DNA of 64,000 bases, taken from positions 1 to 64,000 of the forward strand of contig NZ_JALM01000042.1 of the NCBI RefSeq assembly GCF_000737195.2, read 5' to 3'. Below the pieces are notes generated by a model. That model saw nothing but the letters and a program-made list of their open reading frames with translations. It made no database searches and was not told the origin of the DNA. Below are positions 1 through 8,522 of the stretch, in pieces; position 1 is the stretch's first letter, and the number at the start of each line of letters is the position of its first letter. The position numbers and the translations under genes were made by a program. The DNA is from Sciscionella sediminilitoris. GTDB lineage: Bacteria; Actinomycetota; Actinomycetes; Mycobacteriales; Pseudonocardiaceae.

Positions 1-1
1 C

Positions 2-334
2 TCCACGATTTCAGGGGAAGTCCACACCGCCTGCCCCGAGACGACAGCGCTACCCGGTCTCGCCGGCGACTTCGCTACCCCTTCGACCCCCACAACCGGC
101 AACGAATTGCGCCTCACCGGCTGGATCGACCAAGCCCGGAGCGAGGATCTCCCCCATCCGCACGCGATCACTCACGGGCTCGAGCTCGACCGCGACGCCG
201 TCAATACCACCCCCACCTACCCATTCCACAACAGACGAACCGAAAGCGTGAACACCAAAACGAAAACGACCAAGCGGCAGACGCACGGACACGCAACTTC
301 CCCACTCCTACACCACCGCATCCACCTCGACTGA
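2..334 (+). pseudogene. ISL3-family transposase, C-terminal remnant (left copy)
   Basis: The frame is open from base 2 to a TGA at 332-334 and is cut by the window edge. It encodes the C-terminal end of an ISL3-type transposase: ACPE, then LTGWIDQARSEDLPH, then HGLELDRDAV, FHNRRTESVNTKTK and KRQTHGHA. The same order of motifs occurs in the second copy at 57121-57701, which serves as the internal reference. Several residues conserved in that family look eroded here (KRQMYGRA has become KRQTHGHA), so it is probably dead. Whether the 5' part exists lies outside the window. Confidence 0.75.
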
Positions 335-344
335 ACCACACGAC

Positions 345-386
345 GTCACCACCGGACTCGGGCCAGAGCCAACCAGCTGACACACC
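345..386 (+). repeat. Right terminal repeat of the left ISL3 remnant
   Basis: Eleven bases after the transposase stop there is GTCACCACCGGA, then CCAGAGCC, then CTGACACACC. The same blocks in the same order end the second ISL3 copy at 57712-57755, and in reverse complement they begin that element at 53926-53969. This marks the outer end of the left ISL3 element, so bases from about 387 onward are outside the transposon. Confidence 0.65.
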
Positions 387-705
387 TGGCCGGGATCGGC
401 GAAGACGGCACCGGAAGGGCCTTTCGTCGAGCACTCGGCCGGTTACCGTCCATATTCACATCCCGGATACCTCGGTCTCGAGTGAATGCGGACACACTGC
501 CACCGGCCGGAAACCGCTGCCTACGAACCGGCCGCGGCGGCATCGCTGGGTCGGCATGCGCCCACGAATCGCCAGGCACAAAAACGACAATCACTCACCA
601 GAGAGCTCAACATGGCTCAACCCCAACGAAAACTACACGAGAATCATTGTGAAATTTTCTCCGAGACCTGGGCCATGACACGGGTAGTGTGGCGAGTTCA
701 CGGGA
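387..705. other. Intergenic, no gene seen
   Basis: About 320 bases lie between the ISL3 end and the stop codon of the first minus-strand gene. Open frames here are short and lack ribosome sites. No tRNA-like fold or clear terminator was recognised. Confidence 0.5.
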
Positions 706-1677
706 TCAGACCGCGAGCCCGACGGGCCGACCGTCCACGAGTTGGTCCAGGTACTCGGACATGCCCTGCAGGACGCGCCCGTCGGGAAGCGTCCAGCGCA
801 TGAGTGCTTCGACGATCCGTGTGGTTCGCAGTTCGCCGTGCTCGTCGGTCCGGCGGTTGCGCAGTGGCGCGGTCGCCTTCGCGGATCCGTGTATCTTCCA
901 CTCCCTGTCACCCGCGCACAACACCGCGGTCACGTCAGCTTGCTCCTCGCGCGCATTTCGCCGGGTGCCGATCTCCAGGGAATCGACCTCGAACAAGGCT
1001 GCACCGTCCCACACGAATCCGCCCAGCGTCGGTGGTCCCTGCGGGCTGCCGAACCACGCGCCCATGAAACCGAACTCGGGACCACACCCGTGGATCCACC
1101 GATAGAACCACGGTGCCTGCCAGGAACGCGGCCCCCAGGAGTGATCGCGCAGGCCGTACCCTTCGATCGGTATGCTCCGTCCCGCGAGCGCCAGGGTTCC
1201 CTTCGCTGCGATCAGCTGCTCATAGTGATTCGGCGCAAAGGAGTCTTCGCTCGCGTCGAAGGAGTGATCGAACGGTGCGGCGAGCCCGTCGACCGTGAGA
1301 TCGATCGAGCACACCATTCGCGGACTGGATCGGAACGCGAGGGAAGGGTCGTCCAGCCGTGCCGCGTCATCCAGCACAGATATCTCGCCCGCGAATGTCA
1401 CATCCATGCGATGTCCCGGCTCGCGCACGGAGAACCGCATCCCTGCCGCATCGAAGCGCTCGTTCGATCTTCCCTCTGGTCTGGCATAAGCGAATCCCAG
1501 TCTGCCGTCGGGGAGATAGAGGCAGACCGTCATCTCCCCCCGCCCCTCGTTGGGGCGGTTGGCCAGCCGCACGAAGCCGCCCATTTCCACGACCGCATCG
1601 TGGAAATGGAAATACATCGACTCATTGAAGTTGAGCTCGGCGCCGACCGGATGGTTGTAGTCGTCTTCGGGTCGCAT
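706..1677 (-). CDS. AttH/CrtC-like (DUF7064-type) protein
   Basis: About 323 residues. The middle of the protein has YGLRDHSWGPRSW (about residues 160-172), the hallmark of the lipocalin-like AttH/CrtC fold found in carotenoid hydratases and in uncharacterised actinobacterial proteins of lipid or steroid clusters. No signal peptide or membrane segment is seen. The ATG at 1677 is preferred because AGGAG lies five bases upstream; a TTG at 1695 would overlap the preceding gene. It follows the phosphotransferase gene by 14 bases and is probably co-transcribed with it. The reaction is unknown; binding or hydration of a hydrophobic substrate is inference. Confidence 0.6.
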   Translation of the reverse strand: MRPEDDYNHPVGAELNFNESMYFHFHDAVVEMGGFVRLANRPNEGRGEMTVCLYLPDGRLGFAYARPEGRSNERFDAAGMRFSVREPGHRMDVTFAGEISVLDDAARLDDPSLAFRSSPRMVCSIDLTVDGLAAPFDHSFDASEDSFAPNHYEQLIAAKGTLALAGRSIPIEGYGLRDHSWGPRSWQAPWFYRWIHGCGPEFGFMGAWFGSPQGPPTLGGFVWDGAALFEVDSLEIGTRRNAREEQADVTAVLCAGDREWKIHGSAKATAPLRNRRTDEHGELRTTRIVEALMRWTLPDGRVLQGMSEYLDQLVDGRPVGLAV

Positions 1678-1691
1678 CAAGGCTCCTGGGG

Positions 1692-2690
1692 TCAACCGAT
1701 TGACATGAGTTCGAGCGCTTCGTCCAGCAAGGTCTCGATCGTCGTTTCAAGCTCGGATTCCGAGGGGGATGTATCCCTGCGGGCAGTGCGCCGCCGCAGC
1801 AGCACGCCTTGCAACAGCGTGGCCGCCTTCCAATGGGTGAAGGCGCGGTAGTATCCGATTTCGGAAACATCGAGGCCGGTCATCTGACCGTACTCCGCGA
1901 TCAGGTGCTCCCGATCGTGGAACCCGCCCACCCTGGTGGGGCTCGGGATGGCGATCGCCGGTTCGAGCGGTGAGCGCCAGTCATCGACCAGCCACGCCAA
2001 GTCGGCGAGCGGATCGCCGAGTGTGCACAGTTCCCAATCGAGTACGGCTGTCACCTTCCCCGCCTCGACCAAGAGGTTCGAGAGACGATAGTCCCCGTGA
2101 ACGATCACTGTCCGCTGCTGCGCGGGCATCCGCGCGGCCAGCCGGGTGCGGCATCGTTCCCACACCACCGCTGCCTTGCTTTCCTTCCCCCACTCGTCCC
2201 AGCTGCGCGCGGTACGGACTATCTGCCGTTCCAGATAGCCTTCCGTTCGTCCCAGGTCGCCGAGGCCGATCTCGTCCGGCCGGATCGCATGTAATGCGGC
2301 GAGCACACCGAGCACGTCATCGCTTACTCGGAGCCGTTCGGAGCCGGAAAGCCCCTCAGCCTCGTCCTCACTGGCAAGCACCACACCGGGGACGCGCTGC
2401 ATCACGTAGAACGCAGTGGTGATACCTGCTTCGTTGCTACCGGTAGCGATCACGGCGGGCACCGGAACCGGTGACCCGTCGAGAGCGCTGAGAACCCGAG
2501 CTTCCCGGTGGACGTCGTGAGCGCTCGGATCATGGCTGCCCGGGGGCGGATGGCGCAGCACCCAGCTGTGCCCCCCACTGTCCTCGATCAGCGAGGTGAT
2601 ATTCGACTGCCCCACGCCCATTCTCCGGACAGCGGCAGGCGGTTCAAACCCGGGCACGCTGTCGACGAGCCAGTCTTGTAATAGCCGCAT
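1692..2690 (-). CDS. Phosphotransferase family protein (APH fold, ACAD10/11-like)
   Basis: 332 residues of the aminoglycoside-phosphotransferase/choline-kinase fold. The catalytic loop reads HGDYRLSNLL (about residues 199-208), and the metal-binding segment is LDWELCTLGDPLADLAW about 15 residues later. Members of this branch sit beside acyl-CoA dehydrogenases in actinobacterial catabolic clusters and in eukaryotic ACAD10/11 are fused to them, where they are thought to phosphorylate hydroxyacyl intermediates. A resistance role is unlikely given the surroundings. ATG start. The gene is 40 bases after a GC-rich hairpin that follows the CoA ligase. Confidence 0.8.
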   Translation of the reverse strand: MRLLQDWLVDSVPGFEPPAAVRRMGVGQSNITSLIEDSGGHSWVLRHPPPGSHDPSAHDVHREARVLSALDGSPVPVPAVIATGSNEAGITTAFYVMQRVPGVVLASEDEAEGLSGSERLRVSDDVLGVLAALHAIRPDEIGLGDLGRTEGYLERQIVRTARSWDEWGKESKAAVVWERCRTRLAARMPAQQRTVIVHGDYRLSNLLVEAGKVTAVLDWELCTLGDPLADLAWLVDDWRSPLEPAIAIPSPTRVGGFHDREHLIAEYGQMTGLDVSEIGYYRAFTHWKAATLLQGVLLRRRTARRDTSPSESELETTIETLLDEALELMSIG

Positions 2691-2730
2691 ACCATGGCCT
2701 CTTCATTGTCACGCGGTGGTCTCGGATACG

Positions 2731-2760
2731 TCCGGCTCCCCGACCTGACGGGGAGCCGGA
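2731..2760 (-). terminator. GC-rich hairpin after the CoA-ligase gene
   Basis: TCCGGCTCCCC (2731-2741) and GGGGAGCCGGA (2750-2760) form a perfect 11-bp stem with an 8-base loop, 18 bases past the ligase stop. There is no T-run, as is common for actinobacterial terminators. It may end or attenuate transcription before the phosphotransferase gene. Confidence 0.65.
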
Positions 2761-2778
2761 CGACACGGAAGCGCTCCC

Positions 2779-4413
2779 TCACATCAGCCGTGTCAGCCTC
2801 CCCTTGGCGGCGGCCTCGACCAGCTCGAATTTTCGGATTTTCCCGGTAGGGGTCACGGGCAGCTTCTCCGCCACCAACCAATGTTCGGGAACCTTGAACG
2901 GCGAGAGCCGATCACGGCAATAGGCCTCGAGTTCTCCGCGCATTCCCTTCCGCGACTCTCCACGTGGACGGATGACGGCCCCGACGGTCTCACCCCACAG
3001 CTCGTCGGGAACGCCGATCACCGCGGCCTCGGCGACCGCTTCGTGTTCAGCGAGGCACGACTCGATCTCGCGCGGAGCGATGTTCTCCCCTCCCCGGATG
3101 ATCAGATCCTTGGCCCTTCCGGTCAGGGTGATCATTCCGCGTTCGTCCATACTGCCGAGGTCACCGGTGTGCACCCAGCCATCGGTGTCGACGGCGTCCG
3201 CGGTGGCTTCCGGGTCGTGCAAGTACTCGATCAGCTGTTGGTAGCCGCGCGCACATATCTCACCCGGCGTACCGAGTGGCTGTGTCCGACCGGTCTCAGG
3301 GTCCACGATCTTGCATTCGATCTGTGGCAGCGGTCTGCCGACCGTGCCCACGAGATCATGGTGGCTGTCACCGCAGCGGGTCATCGACAACACCGGCGCG
3401 AGTTCGGTCTGGCCGAAAAGGTTGTACACCTCGACACCGAAGAACTTTTCGGCCTCTTCGATCATCGGCCGCGGTACATCGGCACCGCCACCCATCACGA
3501 TCCGCAGGCTCGAGGCGGAACCGCCCGATTCGCGCGCTTTCTCAATTATCGCCCCGAGTATCGCTGGCACAAAGAACAGCAGCTCGGCGTCCTCATCGCG
3601 GAGGGCATCAAGCACCATGCCTGGTTCGAACCGTTCGATGAGAAGCACGCAACCACCCAGCCACAGCGGCCCAAGCGTGCCGATCACGCATGCCGCCGTG
3701 TGGAACATCGGTAACGGGTTCACCGCCCTGAGCCCCGGTGCGGCCCCCGCCGTCTCCAGTGTCAGCTTCGCGACGTTGACCAGTGCCCGGTGCCGCAGAA
3801 GTACTCCCTTCGGCCGTCCCGTCGTACCCGAGGTGTACTGCAGCATCACCGGATCATCCGGATCGCAGGCTATGAGCTCGGTCGAGTCCCGGCCGGTGTC
3901 CAGCCAGCTGTCCCACTCGGACAGGCTGACCACACCGCGCAGATTCGGGCATTCGCCGCGGACCGCGGAGACCACGGCGGCCAGATCGTAGTCGCGGCTG
4001 CGATCCGCATGGATCAGCACGCTCGACTCCGAATGATTCAACGCATATATCAACTCGCTCGCGCGCAGTACCGGATTCAGCGCAACCAGTCGCATTCCGG
4101 CCAACGCGGCGCCGTATTGGACAATGGGCCACTCGAGGACGTTGGGCGCCCAGAGAGCTACGAATTCGCCAGGGCGGGCGATACGCAGCAGTGCGCGCGC
4201 GACCCGCGATGCTTGCGCGTGAAGTTCCCGGTATGTCAGCCGCCGCTGCCGCGTGGTACCGCATACCGTGCCGACGAGAGCGGGCGAGTCGGGACAGTCC
4301 CGCGCACGCGCGGCGAGCAAGGAGCCGACCGTATGCTCGACGAGCGGAGAGGATTCCTCTTTCTCCCACAGGGATTCGTGCAGCAGAACATGCTCGGACT
4401 TCCGAACGGTCAC
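2779..4413 (-). CDS. AMP-forming acyl-/aryl-CoA ligase (FadD-type)
   Basis: About 544 residues of the ANL superfamily. The P-loop-like motif YTSGTTGRPKG is near residue 190, the adenylate-binding GQTE near residue 330, GWVHTGDLG near residue 415, and the C-terminal lysine segment PTGKIRK near the end. It should activate a carboxylic acid with ATP and CoA. The substrate cannot be read from the sequence. The GTG at 4413 is chosen because GGAGG lies nine bases upstream; the longer TTG start at 4446 has no such site. A palindrome-like AT-rich operator (4471-4489) precedes the gene and is shared with the other CoA-ligase operon at 22002. Confidence 0.85.
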   Translation of the reverse strand: MTVRKSEHVLLHESLWEKEESSPLVEHTVGSLLAARARDCPDSPALVGTVCGTTRQRRLTYRELHAQASRVARALLRIARPGEFVALWAPNVLEWPIVQYGAALAGMRLVALNPVLRASELIYALNHSESSVLIHADRSRDYDLAAVVSAVRGECPNLRGVVSLSEWDSWLDTGRDSTELIACDPDDPVMLQYTSGTTGRPKGVLLRHRALVNVAKLTLETAGAAPGLRAVNPLPMFHTAACVIGTLGPLWLGGCVLLIERFEPGMVLDALRDEDAELLFFVPAILGAIIEKARESGGSASSLRIVMGGGADVPRPMIEEAEKFFGVEVYNLFGQTELAPVLSMTRCGDSHHDLVGTVGRPLPQIECKIVDPETGRTQPLGTPGEICARGYQQLIEYLHDPEATADAVDTDGWVHTGDLGSMDERGMITLTGRAKDLIIRGGENIAPREIESCLAEHEAVAEAAVIGVPDELWGETVGAVIRPRGESRKGMRGELEAYCRDRLSPFKVPEHWLVAEKLPVTPTGKIRKFELVEAAAKGRLTRLM

Positions 4414-4470
4414 GAACGTCGACCTCCATTGGCCGATGGACGGCAATCACGACGCCTCGAGATCATACAC

Positions 4471-4489
4471 GTAATCTAATCAATCTTAA
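4471..4489 (-). promoter_or_regulatory. Candidate operator of the CoA-ligase gene
   Basis: GTAATCTAATCAATCTTAA matches the reverse complement of the palindrome at 22017-22035 at 14 of 19 positions by eye. It lies about 60 bases upstream of the ligase start. The rest of the 4414-4717 gap holds no convincing gene. A TetR-type repressor is the likely reader, by inference. Confidence 0.5.
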
Positions 4490-4717
4490 AGGCCAATCGA
4501 GGTCGTCCGTTTCCGCGGTCGCACGTCGGCGGAATCGTAACCGGCCACACGGTGCACGTGCGCGATAAATCCACTGTAGACAGATGCAGTACAAGAGCGG
4601 GAAAGGGGAGAAGCTCGCCATTGCAGGGGCCAAGAGCCGTCGCCTTCCGGGTATCGCGGCCACGCCATCGCTGTGGAAGTCAGCAAGTATGGGACCAAGC
4701 GCGCGAACAGGGCCCGC

Positions 4718-5755
4718 TCAGGCGACCAGATACCTGCGCAGGGAAGGGGTCTCCTCGGCCCGTACCAGTCCGTGCACGGCCAGCACGTCCAGATGTGCCT
4801 CGATCTCCATGACCGCCGACATCTGGTGTTCGACCGCGAGGCTCTCCAGCCGCCGGTTGCGCCGAGTCCATGGGAGTTCCCTCGCCACTTCATAAGCCGT
4901 GGTGGCACCGGAATGAACCAGCACGCGCACGTCCTCGAGGCGTTGCCTATGGTGCTGCAGCAGCTCGTCGACCCGTGCGTGCGTGCTCGCTACCACGTGA
5001 CCATGCGCCGGCAGAAGCAGTCCGTCCGGCTGCGCGAGCAGAAGCCGGAGCGAGGCGAGAAACGACCGCAGCGGGTGCGGTTCGGGAGCCAGTTCGAACC
5101 CCAGCGAGGGCGTGATCGTGGACAGCACGTGGTCCCCGGAAAATAGGATCCCCGCTTCGCGATGCCGGAACACCACGTGTCCTCGCGTGTGCCCAGGGGT
5201 CGCGAACACATCGAGTTCACCGCCCGAGAGTTGGATACGCTGTCCGTCGTCAAGCCAGCCGTCCGGCGAGCCGAACGGGACATCGACCTCGTATTCGGGA
5301 CTCAGGTAGTCATTCGCGAGACGGCTGGCCAGGTCGTCGGCGCCACAGCGATAGAGCAGTTCCGGATGGTTCGGGAACCGGCCGGACTGCCGTTCATAGG
5401 TCTCGATACTGAAACGCTCACCGCGGCCGGTGAACAACTCGACTCCGAACCTCTCGCGCCAGGCGTACGCCTGGGTGTAGTGATCCCAGTGGTGGTGGGT
5501 AGCCAGGCAGCAGCTGATGTCCGCGAACCGGTAGCCGATACTGCGAAGCGCCTCGCCGAGGATACGCTCGTTCTCCGTGCTCGCCCAACCGGGGTCGATC
5601 AGCACCACGCCGTCAGCCGATTCCACCGCATAGGCGTTCACCGCAGAGAGACCACTCAGTGGCAGTGGCAACGGTATCCGGTAGACCCCTGTGGCGACCG
5701 GGTGCGCTCCGGGCTCGGTCCAGTCCGAGGGCTGCTCGAACGCTTCCCGCCTCAT
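4718..5755 (-). CDS. MBL-fold metallo-hydrolase
   Basis: 345 residues. The metallo-beta-lactamase zinc motif is HHHWDH (HxHxDH = H87, H89, D91, H92). Further ligands are in TPGHTRGHVV, FSGDH and LPAHGH. After about residue 260 a helical domain follows, as in LACTB2-like hydrolases. Likely a soluble hydrolase of a thioester, lactone or ester; a CoA-thioesterase or lactonase role would fit the surrounding acyl-CoA genes but is inference. ATG start. The 556-base gap upstream separates it from the plus-strand TetR gene. Confidence 0.8.
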   Translation of the reverse strand: MRREAFEQPSDWTEPGAHPVATGVYRIPLPLPLSGLSAVNAYAVESADGVVLIDPGWASTENERILGEALRSIGYRFADISCCLATHHHWDHYTQAYAWRERFGVELFTGRGERFSIETYERQSGRFPNHPELLYRCGADDLASRLANDYLSPEYEVDVPFGSPDGWLDDGQRIQLSGGELDVFATPGHTRGHVVFRHREAGILFSGDHVLSTITPSLGFELAPEPHPLRSFLASLRLLLAQPDGLLLPAHGHVVASTHARVDELLQHHRQRLEDVRVLVHSGATTAYEVARELPWTRRNRRLESLAVEHQMSAVMEIEAHLDVLAVHGLVRAEETPSLRRYLVA

Positions 5756-6262
5756 ACATCACCACATCCGGTCGGCCAATTCCGCCGTCCAATGCGGAAC
5801 ACGAAAAGTTTATCACCGATTAGAGGACTGGAGATCCTTGCTGTGACCGGCCCCTCCCTCACTCCACACAGCACCGAGGCGGGCGGGCCCACGCACCGGG
5901 CCCGGACCACCAGTCCATCGAGCAGGACTGCGATCCGAACGCCTCGGCCGAGTCACCGGGGCCATCCACAGGCTGTGGAAACACGGGGCATCTTTCGTCT
6001 CGCTTCCCGCGCAGACGGTTCTCCACGCACGGCTGAGGGCTGGGCGGGACCGACAGCGCTGCGGTACGGACAGGGACTCGGTCGGGCCTCGACCCGACCA
6101 TCACAGTCAGGGCGATCGACGCCGTGCCTATCCACAGCGACCAAGTGCGACCGTGCACACGCTCCCCGGTACCCGCTCAGCGCGCCCGGCGCGGTGCAGA
6201 CGTGGACCGAGCCGAATGTGATCACCGCGGAGATCCTCCGAAGAGGTGTTATCTGGTACCGA
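5756..6262. other. Long divergent intergenic region
   Basis: About 500 bases between the MBL hydrolase and the TetR gene. I see no supported coding frame. One perfect 15-base hairpin, TCCACAGGCTGTGGA, lies at 5965-5979. Promoters for both divergent genes are expected here, but -10/-35 boxes were not assigned. Confidence 0.4.
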
Positions 6263-6311
6263 GGTGACCAGGTGACGACAAAGTGCGGTCACCACAGGTT
6301 AGTATTGATTC
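6263..6311 (+). promoter_or_regulatory. Promoter/operator region of the first TetR gene
   Basis: GGTGACC (6263-6269) and GGTCACC (6287-6293) form an inverted repeat with a 17-base spacer, with an extra GGTGAC at 6271. TTAGTATTGATTCG at 6299-6312 partly resembles the ligase operator (TTAAGATTGATTAG in reverse complement). Autoregulation by the TetR protein is plausible but unproven. Confidence 0.35.
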
Positions 6312-6998
6312 GTGGCTAGAAAATCCACTCAGGCTGAGGCTGAGACGACCGACGAGCACAGTTCCAAGTCGGCGCGCACACGTCAACGAATCCTGGATGC
6401 GGCGGCACACGTGCTCAGCCGAAAGGGATACGCCGGTACCCGGCTCACGGATGTCGCGGACGTGGCCGAGATTCAGGCGCCGGCGATCTACTATTACTTC
6501 CCTTCCCGAGAAGACCTCATCGAAGAAGTGATGTGGTCGGGTATTGCCAGTATGGGGGAGCACGTCCAAGCTCAGCTCGACGCGCTGCCATCGGACACCG
6601 ATCCCCTTGACAGGATCGACGCTGCGGTGGAAGAACACCTGCGGTACCAGTTGGAGATATCGGACTACACCACCGCGGCCATTCGCAATGCCGGACAGAT
6701 ACCGGACAACATCCGCGTTCGCTATACCGCAGAAGCCAATCGGTACGGTGACATCTGGCGTAAGCTGTTCCGGGACGCGAAACGCAGCGGCCAGCTGCGC
6801 GGTGATCTCGATCAGCGCGCAGCGCGGATGCTGGTGATGGGTGCACTCAACTGGGCGGCGGAATGGTGGAATCCCCGCCGCGGCTCCCTCGATCACGTGA
6901 TCCGGACCGCGAAGTCCTTGGTGCGCGGTGGCTTGTCCGTCCAGCCGGAATCGGAACAGGCGAGCCCCCCGTCCCGGCCGGGACGGGGGAAGAAGTAG
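6312..6998 (+). CDS. TetR/AcrR-family transcriptional regulator
   Basis: 228 residues with an N-terminal TetR helix-turn-helix (about residues 22-68: TRQRILDAA, TRLTDVADVAEI, AIYYYFPSREDL). The ligand domain ends RAARMLVMGALNWAAEWW, the same block as in the second TetR protein at 27686, so the two are paralogs of the KstR2-like fatty-acyl-CoA-responsive type. GTG start. The C-terminus is basic and proline-rich. It probably represses part of this catabolic region and responds to an acyl-CoA intermediate; this is inference from family and context. Confidence 0.85.
   Translation: MARKSTQAEAETTDEHSSKSARTRQRILDAAAHVLSRKGYAGTRLTDVADVAEIQAPAIYYYFPSREDLIEEVMWSGIASMGEHVQAQLDALPSDTDPLDRIDAAVEEHLRYQLEISDYTTAAIRNAGQIPDNIRVRYTAEANRYGDIWRKLFRDAKRSGQLRGDLDQRAARMLVMGALNWAAEWWNPRRGSLDHVIRTAKSLVRGGLSVQPESEQASPPSRPGRGKK
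6966..6989. terminator. Bidirectional GC hairpin between convergent genes
   Basis: CCCCCGTCCC, GGCC, GGGACGGGGG is a perfect inverted repeat with 10-bp arms. It lies inside the last codons of the TetR gene and 20 bases beyond the end of the convergent ferredoxin-reductase gene, so it can serve both. Confidence 0.6.
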
Positions 6999-7008
6999 CG
7001 CGCACACC

Positions 7009-8247
7009 TCATCGGGACTGGGCTCGTACCCGCGCCCGGCTTTCGGCGAAGGTGTTCGCATCGTCCCAGCAGGTGCGTTTCATGATGAGAGCTCGATATT
7101 TCATGATCACGTTCTGGCCGTTGATCGTCAGCACGCCGACCAGCCGGTCCCCACGACGATAGAGCGCCACCACACGCTCGTCCCGTACCGGATCGCCCTC
7201 CACTATGCGAACCTCATCGGCGTCCGGCACGCCGACGAATTGGATTCGGCTGTCGTACCAGTCGGACCAGAAATAGGGCACCGTCTGGTAGGCCTTGGCC
7301 GAACCGGGGTCGATCGCGTTGCGTGCGGCGACCGCACCCTGTTCGGCGGCACTGGTCCAGTGCTCGAGCCGCATCGGCCGGTCGAACAGCGCGTTGTGCC
7401 AGCGTACGACATCGCCGGCTGCGAAAACCCCGTCGGCACCCGCGGACAGGTGCTGGTCGCAGAGCACGCCGTCGTCCAGCCGCAGTCCCGATCCCTCGAG
7501 CCACTCGGTACACGGATCGGCCCCGATTCCGACGACGACGAGATCCGCGGGAATGGCCGTCCCGTCGGAGAGAACGACCCGCTCCACACCGCGTTCGCCT
7601 TCGATCGCGTCCACTCCCACGCCGCAGCGCAGATCCGTACCGTTGCGATGGTGCAGTGCTACGCAGGCACTCCCCATCGCCGAGCCGACCGCCCTGGCCA
7701 GTGGTGTCGGAGAAGCCTCGACCACCGTGACGTCGAGTCCTCGTTTGCGCGCACCGGCCGCAACCTCCGAGCCGATGAACCCGGCACCGATCACAACGGT
7801 CCGCGCACCTTCGTCGAGCGCGGAGCGGACGGCCACCGCATCATCGAGAGTGCGCAGCGTATGCACCCCGCGCAGCCGCTCCGAACCGGGGAATGTCCTC
7901 GCGCGGGCCCCTGTCGCCAGCACCAGAGCGTCGTAGTCCAGTGACGTTCCGTCCAAGAGGACGCGTTTCCGCTCGATGTCGAGGCCGGTCGCCTTCCGGC
8001 CGAGCACCAGCCGCACGTTCATGTCCTCCCGCAGCGCCGATTCCGTGCGGAACGTGGTCGATTCCGGCTCTGCCCCGGGTTCGTTCCAGTCCAGATAGGC
8101 CTTGGAAAGCGGCGGCCGATCATAAGGCAGATGCTCCTCGGCGCCGACAAGCGTGATCGAACCGTCGAAGCCGCTATTCCGCGCGGCTTCGACAGCTCGC
8201 AGACCGGCCAGTGAGGCGCCCACGACGACCAGGTTCTTTCGCGCCAT
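7009..8247 (-). CDS. FAD-dependent ferredoxin reductase (rubredoxin/putidaredoxin-reductase type)
   Basis: 412 residues. An FAD-binding GxGxxG-like segment lies at the start (VVVGASLAGLRAVEAAR), the NAD-binding VVIGAGFIGSEVAAGARKRG near residue 150, and the FAD-contacting VFAAGDVVRW near residue 285. It should pass electrons from NAD(P)H to the ferredoxin encoded just upstream. The ATG at 8247 is preferred because GGAAAGGG precedes it; the frame upstream is not protein-like. It is last in the operon that starts at 13113 and is the only ferredoxin reductase seen here, so it may serve the P450, the Rieske oxygenase or both. Confidence 0.88.
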   Translation of the reverse strand: MARKNLVVVGASLAGLRAVEAARNSGFDGSITLVGAEEHLPYDRPPLSKAYLDWNEPGAEPESTTFRTESALREDMNVRLVLGRKATGLDIERKRVLLDGTSLDYDALVLATGARARTFPGSERLRGVHTLRTLDDAVAVRSALDEGARTVVIGAGFIGSEVAAGARKRGLDVTVVEASPTPLARAVGSAMGSACVALHHRNGTDLRCGVGVDAIEGERGVERVVLSDGTAIPADLVVVGIGADPCTEWLEGSGLRLDDGVLCDQHLSAGADGVFAAGDVVRWHNALFDRPMRLEHWTSAAEQGAVAARNAIDPGSAKAYQTVPYFWSDWYDSRIQFVGVPDADEVRIVEGDPVRDERVVALYRRGDRLVGVLTINGQNVIMKYRALIMKRTCWDDANTFAESRARVRAQSR

Positions 8248-8302
8248 CCCATCCCTTTCCACTCCACGATGCCGACCCCGTGCAGGCCATCGGCACAAGC
8301 GA

Positions 8303-8497
8303 TCAGTCTTCCTCGATCCGGAGCGCCTCGGTCGGACAACCGGCTACCGCGTCCTGCACATCGGTCAGTTGCCCGTCGGGAACCAGCTCGGACTTCAGCT
8401 CCAGATCGCCGTTGTCGTCCACTTCGAAAACATCGGGTGCGAGTGATTCGCAGATCCCAAGCCCCGTGCATTTGCACCGATCGACGATGATCTTCAT
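8303..8497 (-). CDS. [3Fe-4S]-type ferredoxin
   Basis: 64 residues. The cluster ligands are in CTGLGIC (C-x5-C) and in AGCP near the end, the pattern of small P450-associated actinobacterial ferredoxins; the middle cysteine of a 4Fe motif is absent. ATG with GAGGAG eight bases upstream. It lies between the FAD oxidoreductase and the ferredoxin reductase. Its usual partner is a P450, but the P450 in this window is 23 kb away (31499), while a Rieske oxygenase lacking its own ferredoxin lies 10 kb upstream. Confidence 0.88.
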   Translation of the reverse strand: MKIIVDRCKCTGLGICESLAPDVFEVDDNGDLELKSELVPDGQLTDVQDAVAGCPTEALRIEED

Positions 8498-8522
8498 CGT
8501 TGACTCCTCATTGTCGCCTCGA

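Noticed and set aside
742-1851. A 369-codon plus-strand frame over the AttH-like gene
   Set aside because: It is the antisense shadow of a well-supported minus-strand protein.
1692-2690. Aminoglycoside resistance gene
   Set aside because: The APH-like fold matches the ACAD10/11-type branch, and all neighbours are acyl-CoA enzymes.
5162-6319. A 385-codon plus-strand frame running from the MBL gene into the TetR start
   Set aside because: More than half lies antisense to the MBL hydrolase and the rest is repetitive and Arg/Pro/Ser-rich.
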